Assembly: GCA_017447005.1 (NCBI GenBank)
Contig: JAFSOM010000581.1
Location: forward strand, 1 to 15,120
From: Oscillibacter sp.
Lineage (GTDB): Bacteria > Bacillota > Clostridia > Oscillospirales > Oscillospiraceae
Direction: 5' to 3'
DNA length: 15,120 bases
The translations under genes were made by a program, and so were the position numbers. The notes below the pieces were generated by a model. The model did not search any database. It had not been told where the DNA came from and was given only the letters and a program-made list of their open reading frames with translations. Positions within the stretch are counted from its first letter, which is position 1; each line of letters opens with the position of its first letter. Shown in pieces: positions 1 through 8,788 of the stretch.

Positions 1-663
1 GGCGTGATTGCCAGCATTCCTTTCAAGGCTTCGGAGAATATCACCGAGGCGGTTGAGGCGGAACTGACAATCCTTGTGACAAGCGCCACGGGAGAAGGCA
101 GTGAGAAAGTTACGGTTGCGAGCGATACTTGCAAAGTGCGTATTCAGCCGAAGGAAGCCACTCCCCCCGCTACCGCTCCGAAAGTATGGTTGGACAAGGA
201 TGTCACAGTGACGGCGGGCGACAATGCGACGCTGGACTTGCATCTGGAAAACAACCCGGGTCTCTACGCGCTCAACCTCTATGTGAACTATACCGAAACG
301 CTGACCGGTTCCGGCGCTCCCAGTCTGGATAAGGACAAATCCGGCGCCGCGACTGTGTGGAAAGAGTTTAAGGACGCTCAACAGGCGGCGGCGGGCAGCT
401 ATACGTTCCAGGAGAGCAAACGTCAGGACAGCGCGAACTCTAGAATGGCGTTAAGTTTTGTGGTGAATCCGCCGGACGAGGAAGGTTATCCGGAAGTTCC
501 TTGGACGACAAACGGCGTGATTGCCAGCATTCCTTTCAAGGCTTCGGAGAATATCACCGAGGCGGTTGAGGCGGAACTGACAATCCTTGTGACAAGCGCC
601 ACGGGAGAAGGCAGTGAGAAAGTTACGGTTGCAAGCGAGACTTGCACAGTGCGCATTCAACCG
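1..663 (+). repeat. Tandem duplication of a 171-codon cohesin-like module
   Basis: Bases 1-119 are identical to 514-632, an offset of 513 nt (171 codons). Scattered differences then begin, for example g120 versus a633, and the similarity runs to about 150/663. The duplicated part encodes the last strands of the cohesin-like module. The left copy is cut by the window edge, so further copies may lie upstream. Perfect identity over 119 nt inside otherwise diverged repeats implies a recent duplication or gene conversion. Confidence 0.9.
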
Positions 664-3513
664 AAGTCCGACGACACATTTGCCATCACGACCGTCGCAA
701 GTCCGACGGAAGGCGGCGAAGTAAAGACCGACCCGACGACTTCAGCCAAAGAAAATGCCTCCGTAACCGTCACGGTAACGCCCAAGACGGGTTATAATGT
801 CACGGCGGTGACAGCCAAGGGTACGGAAGACTCGGCGGCGGTGGAAGTGACGAAAGTCAATGACACGGCGTACACGTTCACCATGCCCGCCAAGCCGGTT
901 ACGGTTGAGGCGACGTTCGAACAACCGCAACCGCATTCCATCACGTATCCGAAGGACGTGGAGGGCGGCAAGGTAGAGGTTAGCGCCGAAAGCGCGGTTG
1001 CGGGCACGGACATTACGCTGACGGTTACGTCGAACCCGGGCTATGGCATCAATGCGCTTAAGTGGAATGACAATGTTATTCCTACCCCGTATACCTTCCC
1101 GTATACCTTTGAAATGCCTGATGAGGATGTGACCATTAGCGTTTCGTTCCCGAAAGAGGGGTATAACATCAATTATACGCTCACCCCGGAGAACGGCGGC
1201 AGGGTGGTCAGCCGGATAAATGGCGAAAGCGTCAATACGGCGACCGTAGGAGACAAGGTTACGCTGACGCCTCAGGCCGCTGAAAACTTTGAATATGTGG
1301 ACGGCTCTCTCAAGGTAACGGGCGAAACCAGCGGGGACATTGCGCTCACGAACAACGAGTTCACCATGCCCGCCGAGAACGTCACGGTTACGGCGACGTT
1401 CAAGGAGAAAGTGACGGAACCGTATATCATCACCTATCCGGAGGAAACGGAAGGCGGCGCGGTAAGCGGCCCCAAAGAGGCGTATGAGGGCGACCCCGTA
1501 AAGCTGACGGTCACGCCGGACGAAGGCTATGACATTCAACTCGTAACGCTGAATCAAGCTCCTCTCGCCGCGCCGTATGAGTTTGACATGCCCGCCTATA
1601 ATGTGACCGTTGACGCGCAGTTTGTCAAACATCCCTATAACATCGCGTATACGCTCGACCCTGAGGAAGGCGGAAGCGTAAACGTGCCGGAGACAGCGGT
1701 ATTTGACGAGGAAGTTACCGTAAATCTGGACGTAGCCGACGGCTACAGACCGCTCGAAGTGACGGTAGACGGTGAGAAAGTCGAAGATGTCAACGGCGTG
1801 GTCACGTTCACCATGCCCAAGAACGATGTCAAAGTTCAGGTGACGTTCGCCAAGCTCTACAACATCACGTATGTGTCCTCCCCGACGAACGGCGGAAGCG
1901 TGAAGGATGGGCCGACGGAAGCGGCATTAGGCGAGGAAATCGAGTTGACAGCGACTGCCAACGAAGATGCCGACTATGACTTCGTCGAGTTTACTGTTGT
2001 GGGCGATGAGAGCGAGAAACCCGTTGAAGTCAAGGACGGCAACAAGTTCGTCATGCCCGAGGAGAACGTCACGGTTACGGCGTGGTTCACCCAGCCCACG
2101 CGTACTATCGACTCCGTCGCGACCCCGGCGGAGGGCGGCGCGGTAAAGACCGACCCGACTTCAGCCAAGAAAGGTAGCGCCGTAAAGGTTACTGTCACGC
2201 CCAAAGCAGGCTATAGCGTCGAAAAAGTGACAATGAACGGTGAGGAATTGACGCAAGCCGCCGACGGCACGTATGTTTTCACCATGCCCGCCAAGCCGGT
2301 TACGGTTGAGGCGACGTTCGCCCCCAAAACCTATAACATCACGTATACGTCCGACCCTGCGGCGGGCGGAAGCGTAACCGGGTCGACGCAAGCGCAAGCC
2401 GGCGAGGAAGTCATTGCGCGCCTTACCGTAAATGACGGCTATACGCCCTCCGTGACGGTGGACGGCGCCAAAGTCGAAGATGTCAATGGCGCGGTTACGT
2501 TCACAATGCCCGACCATGATGTCACGGTTCAGGCGACATTCACGCGGCAACAAGCGACGGTGACACTTGTCACCAACGACGGTCAAAAGGTGGACCCGCT
2601 CTATGTAACTACGGGAGAAAAAATCGCCAAGCTCGGCGACCGTATCTGGAATAACCATACTTTCGCGGGATGGTATGCGGATGCGGAATACAAGACCGAA
2701 TTTGACTTTGACGCTCCCATTACCGGGGATACGACGATTTACGCCAAATGGACGGTAACGGTCACGTTTGACGCCAACGGCGGCGCATTCGGCGAAGCGG
2801 AGACGACGGAAGTTCAGGCGACGGTTGGCAACCCCATTGTTCCGCCCGAAGAGAAGCCCACGCGGAACGGCTACGAGTTCACCGCATGGCTCACGGAAAA
2901 GAAAGACGCCCCCACGCCTGAAGACGCGTTTGATTTCTCCGTTCCGGCGCGAGACCCTGTGACGATTTACGCCGGATGGCTAAAAGGCGCGATTTCCGTT
3001 ACCTATTCGACTATCGGCAACGGCAAGATTGACGGCCCCACGGCGGTCAGACCCGGCGACGAGATAACAGTCAAAGCGTCCCCGTCGGGAGACTACGCTT
3101 TCTCCAGTTGGAACATCACAAGCGACGTTGCGGACATCTTCAATGATGTGGACAGAGACCCGGCGGAACAGCCCATTCCCGAGTACACCTTCACAGTTCC
3201 CGAGAATGCCACGTCGGTGACGGTGGAAGCCACGTTCATTCCGACCAAGTGCTATATCGCCACGTCCGTGTACGGCTCCTACGACACGCCCGAGGTCTGG
3301 ACGCTCCGCAGATTCCGCGACGACGTGCTGGGCGAAACTTGGTATGGCCGTCTGTTCATCAAGGCGTACTACGCCACCAGCCCCACGCTCGTGCACTGGT
3401 TCGGCGACGCCGAGTGGTTCCAGAACTTCTGGCGCGATAAACTGGATACTCTGGTTGACAATTTGCAGGAAGACGGCTTTGAGTCTACGCCTTATCAGGA
3501 TAAGGACTGGTAA
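1..3513 (+). CDS. Large repetitive surface protein: cohesin-like modules, InlB-type repeats, CFI-box-like C-terminus (5' partial)
   Basis: The reading frame is open from the first base and ends at TAA 3511-3513, so at least 1170 residues are visible. The GTG at position 4 is not a credible start, because the same residues recur inside the protein at 514. Modules in order by nucleotide: the tail of one cohesin-like module (1 to about 150); a complete cohesin-like module (about 178-663, with the typical NNPG turn and alternating hydrophobic strands); eight divergent InlB-type B-repeats (about 676-2550), each with an 'I.Y...P..GG.V' start and a 'F.MP...V.V.A.F' end; two classical Flg_new/InlB repeats (2554-2985, 'F.GWY' and 'YAKW' signatures); one more divergent repeat (2992-3246); and an 88-residue C-terminal domain (3247-3510) opening CYIATSVYGSY. 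That last domain resembles the CFI-box C-terminal domain of clostridial surface proteins. No LPXTG and no terminal hydrophobic anchor are present. I infer an extracellular adhesin or scaffold-like role; the ligand is unknown. Confidence 0.88.
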   Translation, partial: GVIASIPFKASENITEAVEAELTILVTSATGEGSEKVTVASDTCKVRIQPKEATPPATAPKVWLDKDVTVTAGDNATLDLHLENNPGLYALNLYVNYTETLTGSGAPSLDKDKSGAATVWKEFKDAQQAAAGSYTFQESKRQDSANSRMALSFVVNPPDEEGYPEVPWTTNGVIASIPFKASENITEAVEAELTILVTSATGEGSEKVTVASETCTVRIQPKSDDTFAITTVASPTEGGEVKTDPTTSAKENASVTVTVTPKTGYNVTAVTAKGTEDSAAVEVTKVNDTAYTFTMPAKPVTVEATFEQPQPHSITYPKDVEGGKVEVSAESAVAGTDITLTVTSNPGYGINALKWNDNVIPTPYTFPYTFEMPDEDVTISVSFPKEGYNINYTLTPENGGRVVSRINGESVNTATVGDKVTLTPQAAENFEYVDGSLKVTGETSGDIALTNNEFTMPAENVTVTATFKEKVTEPYIITYPEETEGGAVSGPKEAYEGDPVKLTVTPDEGYDIQLVTLNQAPLAAPYEFDMPAYNVTVDAQFVKHPYNIAYTLDPEEGGSVNVPETAVFDEEVTVNLDVADGYRPLEVTVDGEKVEDVNGVVTFTMPKNDVKVQVTFAKLYNITYVSSPTNGGSVKDGPTEAALGEEIELTATANEDADYDFVEFTVVGDESEKPVEVKDGNKFVMPEENVTVTAWFTQPTRTIDSVATPAEGGAVKTDPTSAKKGSAVKVTVTPKAGYSVEKVTMNGEELTQAADGTYVFTMPAKPVTVEATFAPKTYNITYTSDPAAGGSVTGSTQAQAGEEVIARLTVNDGYTPSVTVDGAKVEDVNGAVTFTMPDHDVTVQATFTRQQATVTLVTNDGQKVDPLYVTTGEKIAKLGDRIWNNHTFAGWYADAEYKTEFDFDAPITGDTTIYAKWTVTVTFDANGGAFGEAETTEVQATVGNPIVPPEEKPTRNGYEFTAWLTEKKDAPTPEDAFDFSVPARDPVTIYAGWLKGAISVTYSTIGNGKIDGPTAVRPGDEITVKASPSGDYAFSSWNITSDVADIFNDVDRDPAEQPIPEYTFTVPENATSVTVEATFIPTKCYIATSVYGSYDTPEVWTLRRFRDDVLGETWYGRLFIKAYYATSPTLVHWFGDAEWFQNFWRDKLDTLVDNLQEDGFESTPYQDKDW
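676..2550 (+). repeat. Array of eight divergent InlB-type B-repeats
   Basis: Eight protein repeats of about 70-80 residues run consecutively, beginning near 676, 943, 1165, 1423, 1630, 1857, 2098 and 2332. Each starts with a beta-strand and a Gly-Gly turn and ends with a 'MP...VTV.A.F' strand. Repeats 1 and 7 are the closest pair: they share an identical 43-nt stretch (877-919 = 2278-2320) and similar openings near 711 and 2143. The other repeats are clearly diverged at the DNA level. Confidence 0.85.
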
Positions 3514-3685
3514 TCTCCCGCTTCTCCCGTAAGACCCCGGCTTACACGAATTAGAAACGACGCGGATTCCAAACCCGTACCCGTCTCTCCCGGAGGCGGG
3601 GCGGGCGGAACGGACTTTTCATACTGTCCGTCGGCGGAATCCGCGCCGTATTGTTTAAGGAGGATACAAAGGAGAGGATGACAAA
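3514..3685 (+). other. Intergenic spacer / leader of the protease gene with inverted repeats
   Basis: This 172-nt gap shows no convincing terminator for the upstream gene and no good sigma-A promoter, so the two large genes may be co-transcribed. It holds a 10-bp perfect inverted repeat, cgcggattcc (3561-3570) with ggaatccgcg (3636-3645). Inside this is a 6-bp hairpin, acggac (3610-3615) with gtccgt (3626-3631). The right arm can instead pair locally (cggcg 3632-3636 with cgccg 3644-3648), so two exclusive folds are possible. Two Shine-Dalgarno-like sites precede the ATG at 3686: aaggagg (3657-3663) and ggagagg (3671-3677). The second has the right spacing. Confidence 0.5.
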
Positions 3686-6600
3686 ATGAAAAAACGCGTG
3701 TTCAGTTTGCTTCTCGCGTTGTGCGTGACGCTCGGACTGCTCCCGGCGGCTATGGCGGAAGATACCGCCGCCCCCGGAACGCAATCTCCCGGCATGGAAA
3801 TTGTCGCCAATACGCGCACGGATACTGGCATGACATTTCAAGTAAACCTGACGGCAGTCCCGTCGGGCGGCGCTTTGTTCGCGGTGATTTACGCGTCCGG
3901 CGGAAAAATGAAAGAATTTCGCCCGCTGACATTGCAGGAATCCGTACCTGTGGAACTGGATAATGTGGCGGACAGCGATATTGTGCGGCTGATTCTGACG
4001 GACGGGGAATTTAAGCCCTTGCTCTACAAGCAACCCCGCATATCACAGGAAACGCCGGACCTAGGCACGGACGAAACTCCCGCCACGTTCAGCAGTAACC
4101 TTATGAATGTGATTGCCCGTCCGCAGTACCTCAGCGCGGCGGCGGAAAAGGAACTGGAAGAGACCGAACAGAAGGCCAAAACCGACCCCTACGCCTATCG
4201 GCGTCTGATAGTCAGCGCGAACGGGCCGCTCCCGGACGTGTCCGCCTACGGTCAGCCTTCCGTCATTACGGACCCGTCCAGCGGCTACTCAATTCTTTAC
4301 GGCTTTGCGGACGAGGAGAGCGCGAAAGCCTGCGAGGCGTACTTGTCCGCGTTGCCTACCGTGCAGTACGTCGAACCGGACATTCTGCTGGAAGGCGGCC
4401 CGAAGGCCTCCACGAGTTTCATGGGCGCCAACGAGGACTTCAAATCGTGGGGCGTGACGAAAATCAAGGCCGATGTTCTGGCGTCGTACCTCCAGACGCT
4501 CAATGACCGTTCGGTGACTGTCGCCGTCGCGGATACCGGCGTTGAGAAAACCCATCCCTTTGTCAAAGACTATCTCGTTGAGGGATTCGACTTTATCGAA
4601 AACGACGACGACCCCAACGACCAGCACAGTCACGGAACCCACGTTATCGGCACGGTGATTGACTGTATGCCGGGCCTGAACTTGAAGATAATGCCTGTGC
4701 GCGTACTGGGCGCGTCGGGCGGCGGCACTGCCACTGGTATTGCGCTCGGTATCCGTTACGCGGCGGACAACGGCGCGAACGTGCTCAACCTCAGTCTCGG
4801 CGGCGGACACAGCAATTATCTTGACGACGCGATTCAATACGCCATCGGCAAGGGCGTGACGGTCGTGGTAGCCGCCGGAAATGACGGCGGAAACGTCATG
4901 GAACACTGTCCCGCCCACATTATCCCGGCGATTACCGTCGCCGCCGTGGACAGCGCTTTGAGCAAGGCTTCCTTCTCGAACTACGGCGAGGCGGTTGACA
5001 TCGCCGCTCCCGGCGTACAGATTAACAGTAGCGTGCTCAACGGCGGATTCGCCTTGAAGAGCGGTACGTCCATGGCCTCTCCGCACGTCGCGGCGGCGGC
5101 GGCTATGCTCAAATACGGTTTCCCGGATAAGACCCCGGAAGAAATTCAGCAGGCCTTGAAGGATACCGCAGTTGACTTGGGCGACCCCGGTTGGGATGAG
5201 GCTTTCGGCTATGGCCTCGTGAACCTTGAGCCGTTCGCAAAGGGCGAATGGCCGACTGAACCGATTGACCAGCCTGAACCCGAACCCGGCCCCGGCCCCG
5301 TTGACCCTGTCGACCCCGTCGACCCGAGTACGCATACCTATGAACTGTTCGACACGGGTTATGTATGGGAAGACGCGAAAGCCTACTGCGAACAGTTGGG
5401 CGGACACCTGATGACCGTCACCTCCGAAGCGGAACAAAAGCTTCTGGAAGGACTTCTTGAGGAAGGCGGCAGAAACAGTTACTGGCTCGGCGCCTCCAAA
5501 GCCGCTGACGGCTCCTATGCGTGGATTACCGGCGAGAGTTTCAGCTATACGAACTGGGCGGCGTCTCAACCGGATAATGACCAAAATTCGGAAGATTCCC
5601 TGATGGCTTATCGAAACGTCAATTCCGAATTTACTGGCAATTTCGGAGAATGGAACGACTTGAATCATGACGGAACATGGAATAATCAGGACTTTTTCGG
5701 CCTTGATAATTTCGGTTTCATCTGTGAATGGGACGGCGAACGCCCCGAACCGCCCACGGTAGGCATTTTCGCCATTCTCTATGAGGATGGAGAACTGGTA
5801 TTCCAGAACAATGACAAGGCGCGTCAGAGCAAGCCCGTGCTGGAAACGTATCCGGTAGACGGCGCGATTTTACAGGACGCCTCCTCGCCTCTTGAGATTG
5901 AGGACGACGACGGAGAAATCACGGAAGAGTTCGGCGTCGAATACGCGGAGTGGTACGACCACGCCGACATTATCACCAAAGTGACGATTCTGGACAAGAT
6001 TCAGCCGACTTCCACGGCCCTGTGGTTCCACGATTGCAGAAATCTGGAGAGCATTACCGGGCTGGAATATCTGGACACCAGCAAAGTCACGAACATGAGC
6101 CACATGTTCTCCAAGTGCTATCTGCTCACGGATTTGGACGTGTCCATGTTCGATACTTCCAACGTCACGAACATGAGCCATATGTTCTATGGCTGTAAGA
6201 ATCTCATGTACCTGAACTTGGAGTCGTTCGATACCTCCAAGGTGACGGATACGGGCGCCATGTTCAGCGGGTGCGGCGAATTGTTCCGCGTCTACGCCTC
6301 CAACAGCTTCGTTACGTCGGCGGTTACGAGCGATAAGAACATGTTCAAGAACTGCGAGAATATTGAAGGCACGTTCGGAACCAAGTACGACCCGGCCCAC
6401 ATTGACAGGGAGTATGCCCGTCTTGACGACGACGAAATTCCGCCTGTCGCTCCGGGTTACTTCTCAGATAGAAAGATTGTCCCCGGAAAGGCCAACGTTT
6501 ACCTGTATGACGACGGCGAGATGGTGTTCCAGCTTCGGGGAGGCCCCGACGCCGACCGGACATTAGTTGAAAGCTATACGATTGACGTGATGACGCGTCA

Positions 6601-8788
6601 GATGGCTTCGGATTACGCCTTATGGTACGACCACCGCGCCGACGTTAAGACGGTCACGTTCCGGGATAAAATCCGCCCGTTCGCAACGGCGCAATGGTTC
6701 TATAAGTGCGCGAATCTGACGAAAATCAACAACCTCGAAAAGCTCGATACCCGCGCCGTTACGGACATGAGCATGATGTTCGGCGGGTGCTCCGCGCTTA
6801 CGTCGCTGAACGTCAGCGCCTTCGATACCAGCAAGGTCACGAGCATGCGCGGAATGTTTGAGGACTGCGCGAGCCTGACCGAATTGGATGTCAGCGCGTT
6901 TGACACCTCGAACGTCACGAACATGAGCGCGATGTTCAAGGGTTGCTCCGGCCTGACGACGCTTTCTCTGGACACGCTGAACACGTCCCGCGTAACGGAC
7001 ATGAGCAATATGTTCCGCGACTGCGCGTCTCTGAAAGCGCTGGATTTGTCCTCGTTCAAGACCGACAGCCTCACGAACATGAGCTATATGTTCCGCGACT
7101 GCGCGAGCATGGAGACGCTCAACGTCAGCGCCTTCAATACCTCCAAAATCACGGATATGAAGTATCTGTTCTCCGGCTGCGCGTCCCTGAAAGCGCTGGA
7201 TTTGAGCGCGTTTAATACCGCCAACGTCAAGGATATGCAGCATATGTTCGCGGGAACGGGCGTCGCGGAGTTGGATTTGCACGCGTTCGACACCTCCGCC
7301 GTTACGACGATGAAGGGCATGTTCCAAGGCTCCGCGCTCGTGACGCTGAATCTGACGCAGGAGGACAGAAGCGGGTGGAAGACTTCCGCCGTCACCGACA
7401 TGTCCGAGATGTTCCGCGACTGCTCCGCGCTCAAGACTGTCAACGTCGCTATGGGCGCGTTCTCCACGGACGCCGTAAAGAGCAGTGAGAACATGTTCAC
7501 GGACGCGGTCAGTATCGTCGGCGGACGCGGCACGGCTTACGACGCGGCCCATATCGATAAGGAGTACGCCCGCATTGACTTCGGCAAACGCGAACCCGGC
7601 TATTTCACCGACCCGAATATGGTGGTTCTGACCTTTGACGCCAATGACAGCGCGGAAGACCCCGCCGATGGCGTCATGGAAGAGATTCTCTGTTCCAAGG
7701 GCGTCGCCGAACAGCTCCCCGCCAACGCCTTTACGCGTGAGGGCTATGACTTCACGGGCTGGAACACGAAACCCGACGGTACTGGGACGCCCTACGCGGA
7801 TGAGGCGATGATTACGCTGACGGACGACCTCACCTTGTACGCGCAGTGGGTGAAGAAAGTCGTTCTGACCTTTGACGCCAACGACAGCGCGGAAGACCCC
7901 GCCGAAGGCGTCATGGGACAAATCGTTGTCTCCAAGGGTTCTACGGTAGAAATTCCCGCCAACGCCTTTACGCGTGAGGGCTATGACTTCACAGGCTGGA
8001 ACGCGAAACCCGACGGCAGCGGCAAGGCTTACGCGGAAGGCGATTCCATTACGCTGACGGACGATATGACCCTCTACGCGCAGTGGGACTACAGCTTTAT
8101 GGAGAATCTGTACGCGATTCTGTATTCCGACGGCGAACTCGTGTTCCAGTGGAACGACAAGCCCGCCGCGGGCCGGACTGTGGTCAAGACTTATATCACC
8201 GACCGCGCCGGGTACAGCGACAACCGCGCCGCCCAGAACAATTTCCGCGCATGGTATAACGAGGCGGCTAAAATCAATACCGTGACGTTTGCCAAGAGAA
8301 TCCAGCCCGACGACATCGCGCAGTGGTTCCAAGACTGTTACAACCTGACGACGCTCAACAACCTTGAGAAACTGGACACCAGTCTGGTTACGGACATGAG
8401 CAATCTGTTCGCCGGGTGCGCAAGCCTCACGGAAGTGAACCTCCGGACGTTCCAGACCGCCAGCGTGACGAATCTGGAATCCATGTTTGAGGGTTGCGAG
8501 AGTATCCGTTCGCTTGACCTGCGTTCGTTCAATACCGCCAACGTCGAGTATATGGAATCCATGTTCAGCGGGTGCGAGGAACTGACCACGATTCTTGTTT
8601 CCAAGGACTTTGTAACCGGCTCCGTGACCGACGGCGATTCTATGTTTATGGACTGCAACAGTCTGGTCGGCGGAAGCGGCACAAAGTTCGATGAGGACTA
8701 CACGGACGTATCCTATGCCCGCGTGGACGGCGGAACAAGCAAGCCCGGCTACTTCACGGGAGCGGACAGCGGAATGCTTCCCGGATAA
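3686..8788 (+). CDS. Secreted subtilisin-like (S8) protease with C-type lectin, BspA/DUF285 and InlB-repeat domains
   Basis: This is a 1700-residue secreted serine endopeptidase; the ATG at 3686 sits 8 nt after ggagagg. Residues 1-24 form a signal peptide (MKKR, hydrophobic core, AMA then ED). An I9-like propeptide ends near YVEPD (228-232). The peptidase S8 domain (about 240-515) has the full catalytic set: D283 in VADTGV, H316 in HGTHV, oxyanion N399 in AAGND, and S462 in SGTSMASPH. A Pro/Asp/Glu linker (529-546) leads to a C-type lectin domain (about 550-683). That domain has C568 and C680 for the outer disulfide, a QPD motif (628-630, the galactose-type signature) and WND (656-658, the calcium site), but lacks the usual inner Cys pair. 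Three BspA/DUF285 modules follow (694-929, 935-1309, 1472-1692), with two InlB-type repeats (1313-1468) before the last. No cell-wall anchor is visible. I infer glycan- or mucin-directed proteolysis; the substrate is unknown. Confidence 0.93.
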   Translation: MKKRVFSLLLALCVTLGLLPAAMAEDTAAPGTQSPGMEIVANTRTDTGMTFQVNLTAVPSGGALFAVIYASGGKMKEFRPLTLQESVPVELDNVADSDIVRLILTDGEFKPLLYKQPRISQETPDLGTDETPATFSSNLMNVIARPQYLSAAAEKELEETEQKAKTDPYAYRRLIVSANGPLPDVSAYGQPSVITDPSSGYSILYGFADEESAKACEAYLSALPTVQYVEPDILLEGGPKASTSFMGANEDFKSWGVTKIKADVLASYLQTLNDRSVTVAVADTGVEKTHPFVKDYLVEGFDFIENDDDPNDQHSHGTHVIGTVIDCMPGLNLKIMPVRVLGASGGGTATGIALGIRYAADNGANVLNLSLGGGHSNYLDDAIQYAIGKGVTVVVAAGNDGGNVMEHCPAHIIPAITVAAVDSALSKASFSNYGEAVDIAAPGVQINSSVLNGGFALKSGTSMASPHVAAAAAMLKYGFPDKTPEEIQQALKDTAVDLGDPGWDEAFGYGLVNLEPFAKGEWPTEPIDQPEPEPGPGPVDPVDPVDPSTHTYELFDTGYVWEDAKAYCEQLGGHLMTVTSEAEQKLLEGLLEEGGRNSYWLGASKAADGSYAWITGESFSYTNWAASQPDNDQNSEDSLMAYRNVNSEFTGNFGEWNDLNHDGTWNNQDFFGLDNFGFICEWDGERPEPPTVGIFAILYEDGELVFQNNDKARQSKPVLETYPVDGAILQDASSPLEIEDDDGEITEEFGVEYAEWYDHADIITKVTILDKIQPTSTALWFHDCRNLESITGLEYLDTSKVTNMSHMFSKCYLLTDLDVSMFDTSNVTNMSHMFYGCKNLMYLNLESFDTSKVTDTGAMFSGCGELFRVYASNSFVTSAVTSDKNMFKNCENIEGTFGTKYDPAHIDREYARLDDDEIPPVAPGYFSDRKIVPGKANVYLYDDGEMVFQLRGGPDADRTLVESYTIDVMTRQMASDYALWYDHRADVKTVTFRDKIRPFATAQWFYKCANLTKINNLEKLDTRAVTDMSMMFGGCSALTSLNVSAFDTSKVTSMRGMFEDCASLTELDVSAFDTSNVTNMSAMFKGCSGLTTLSLDTLNTSRVTDMSNMFRDCASLKALDLSSFKTDSLTNMSYMFRDCASMETLNVSAFNTSKITDMKYLFSGCASLKALDLSAFNTANVKDMQHMFAGTGVAELDLHAFDTSAVTTMKGMFQGSALVTLNLTQEDRSGWKTSAVTDMSEMFRDCSALKTVNVAMGAFSTDAVKSSENMFTDAVSIVGGRGTAYDAAHIDKEYARIDFGKREPGYFTDPNMVVLTFDANDSAEDPADGVMEEILCSKGVAEQLPANAFTREGYDFTGWNTKPDGTGTPYADEAMITLTDDLTLYAQWVKKVVLTFDANDSAEDPAEGVMGQIVVSKGSTVEIPANAFTREGYDFTGWNAKPDGSGKAYAEGDSITLTDDMTLYAQWDYSFMENLYAILYSDGELVFQWNDKPAAGRTVVKTYITDRAGYSDNRAAQNNFRAWYNEAAKINTVTFAKRIQPDDIAQWFQDCYNLTTLNNLEKLDTSLVTDMSNLFAGCASLTEVNLRTFQTASVTNLESMFEGCESIRSLDLRSFNTANVEYMESMFSGCEELTTILVSKDFVTGSVTDGDSMFMDCNSLVGGSGTKFDEDYTDVSYARVDGGTSKPGYFTGADSGMLPG
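7625..8098 (+). repeat. Two tandem 79-codon InlB-type repeats in the protease
   Basis: The unit beginning gttctgacctttgacgcca at 7625 recurs at 7862, exactly 237 nt later and in frame. The protein copies agree at roughly three quarters of positions and share 'NAFTREGYDFTGWN' and 'LYAQW'. They sit between the second and third DUF285 modules and so look like an insertion or duplication within an otherwise regular series. Confidence 0.88.

Noticed and set aside
1..6. GTG at position 4 as the start of the first surface protein
   Set aside because: The same Gly-Val-Ile-Ala residues recur mid-protein at 514, and no signal peptide or ribosome binding site is present, so the gene continues off the left edge.
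742..1632. 296-codon minus-strand frame opposite the InlB-type repeats
   Set aside because: Antisense to a repeat array with clear protein periodicity; Arg-rich composition without domains; no ribosome binding site.
5270..5325. Pro/Asp/Glu-rich repeats as a cell-wall anchoring region
   Set aside because: They lie between two folded domains, not at the C-terminus, and no LPXTG motif or hydrophobic tail follows anywhere in the protein. They look like a linker.
4289..5668. 459-codon minus-strand frame opposite the subtilase domain
   Set aside because: Antisense to clearly coding sequence with intact catalytic motifs; the translation matches no family and has no ribosome binding site.
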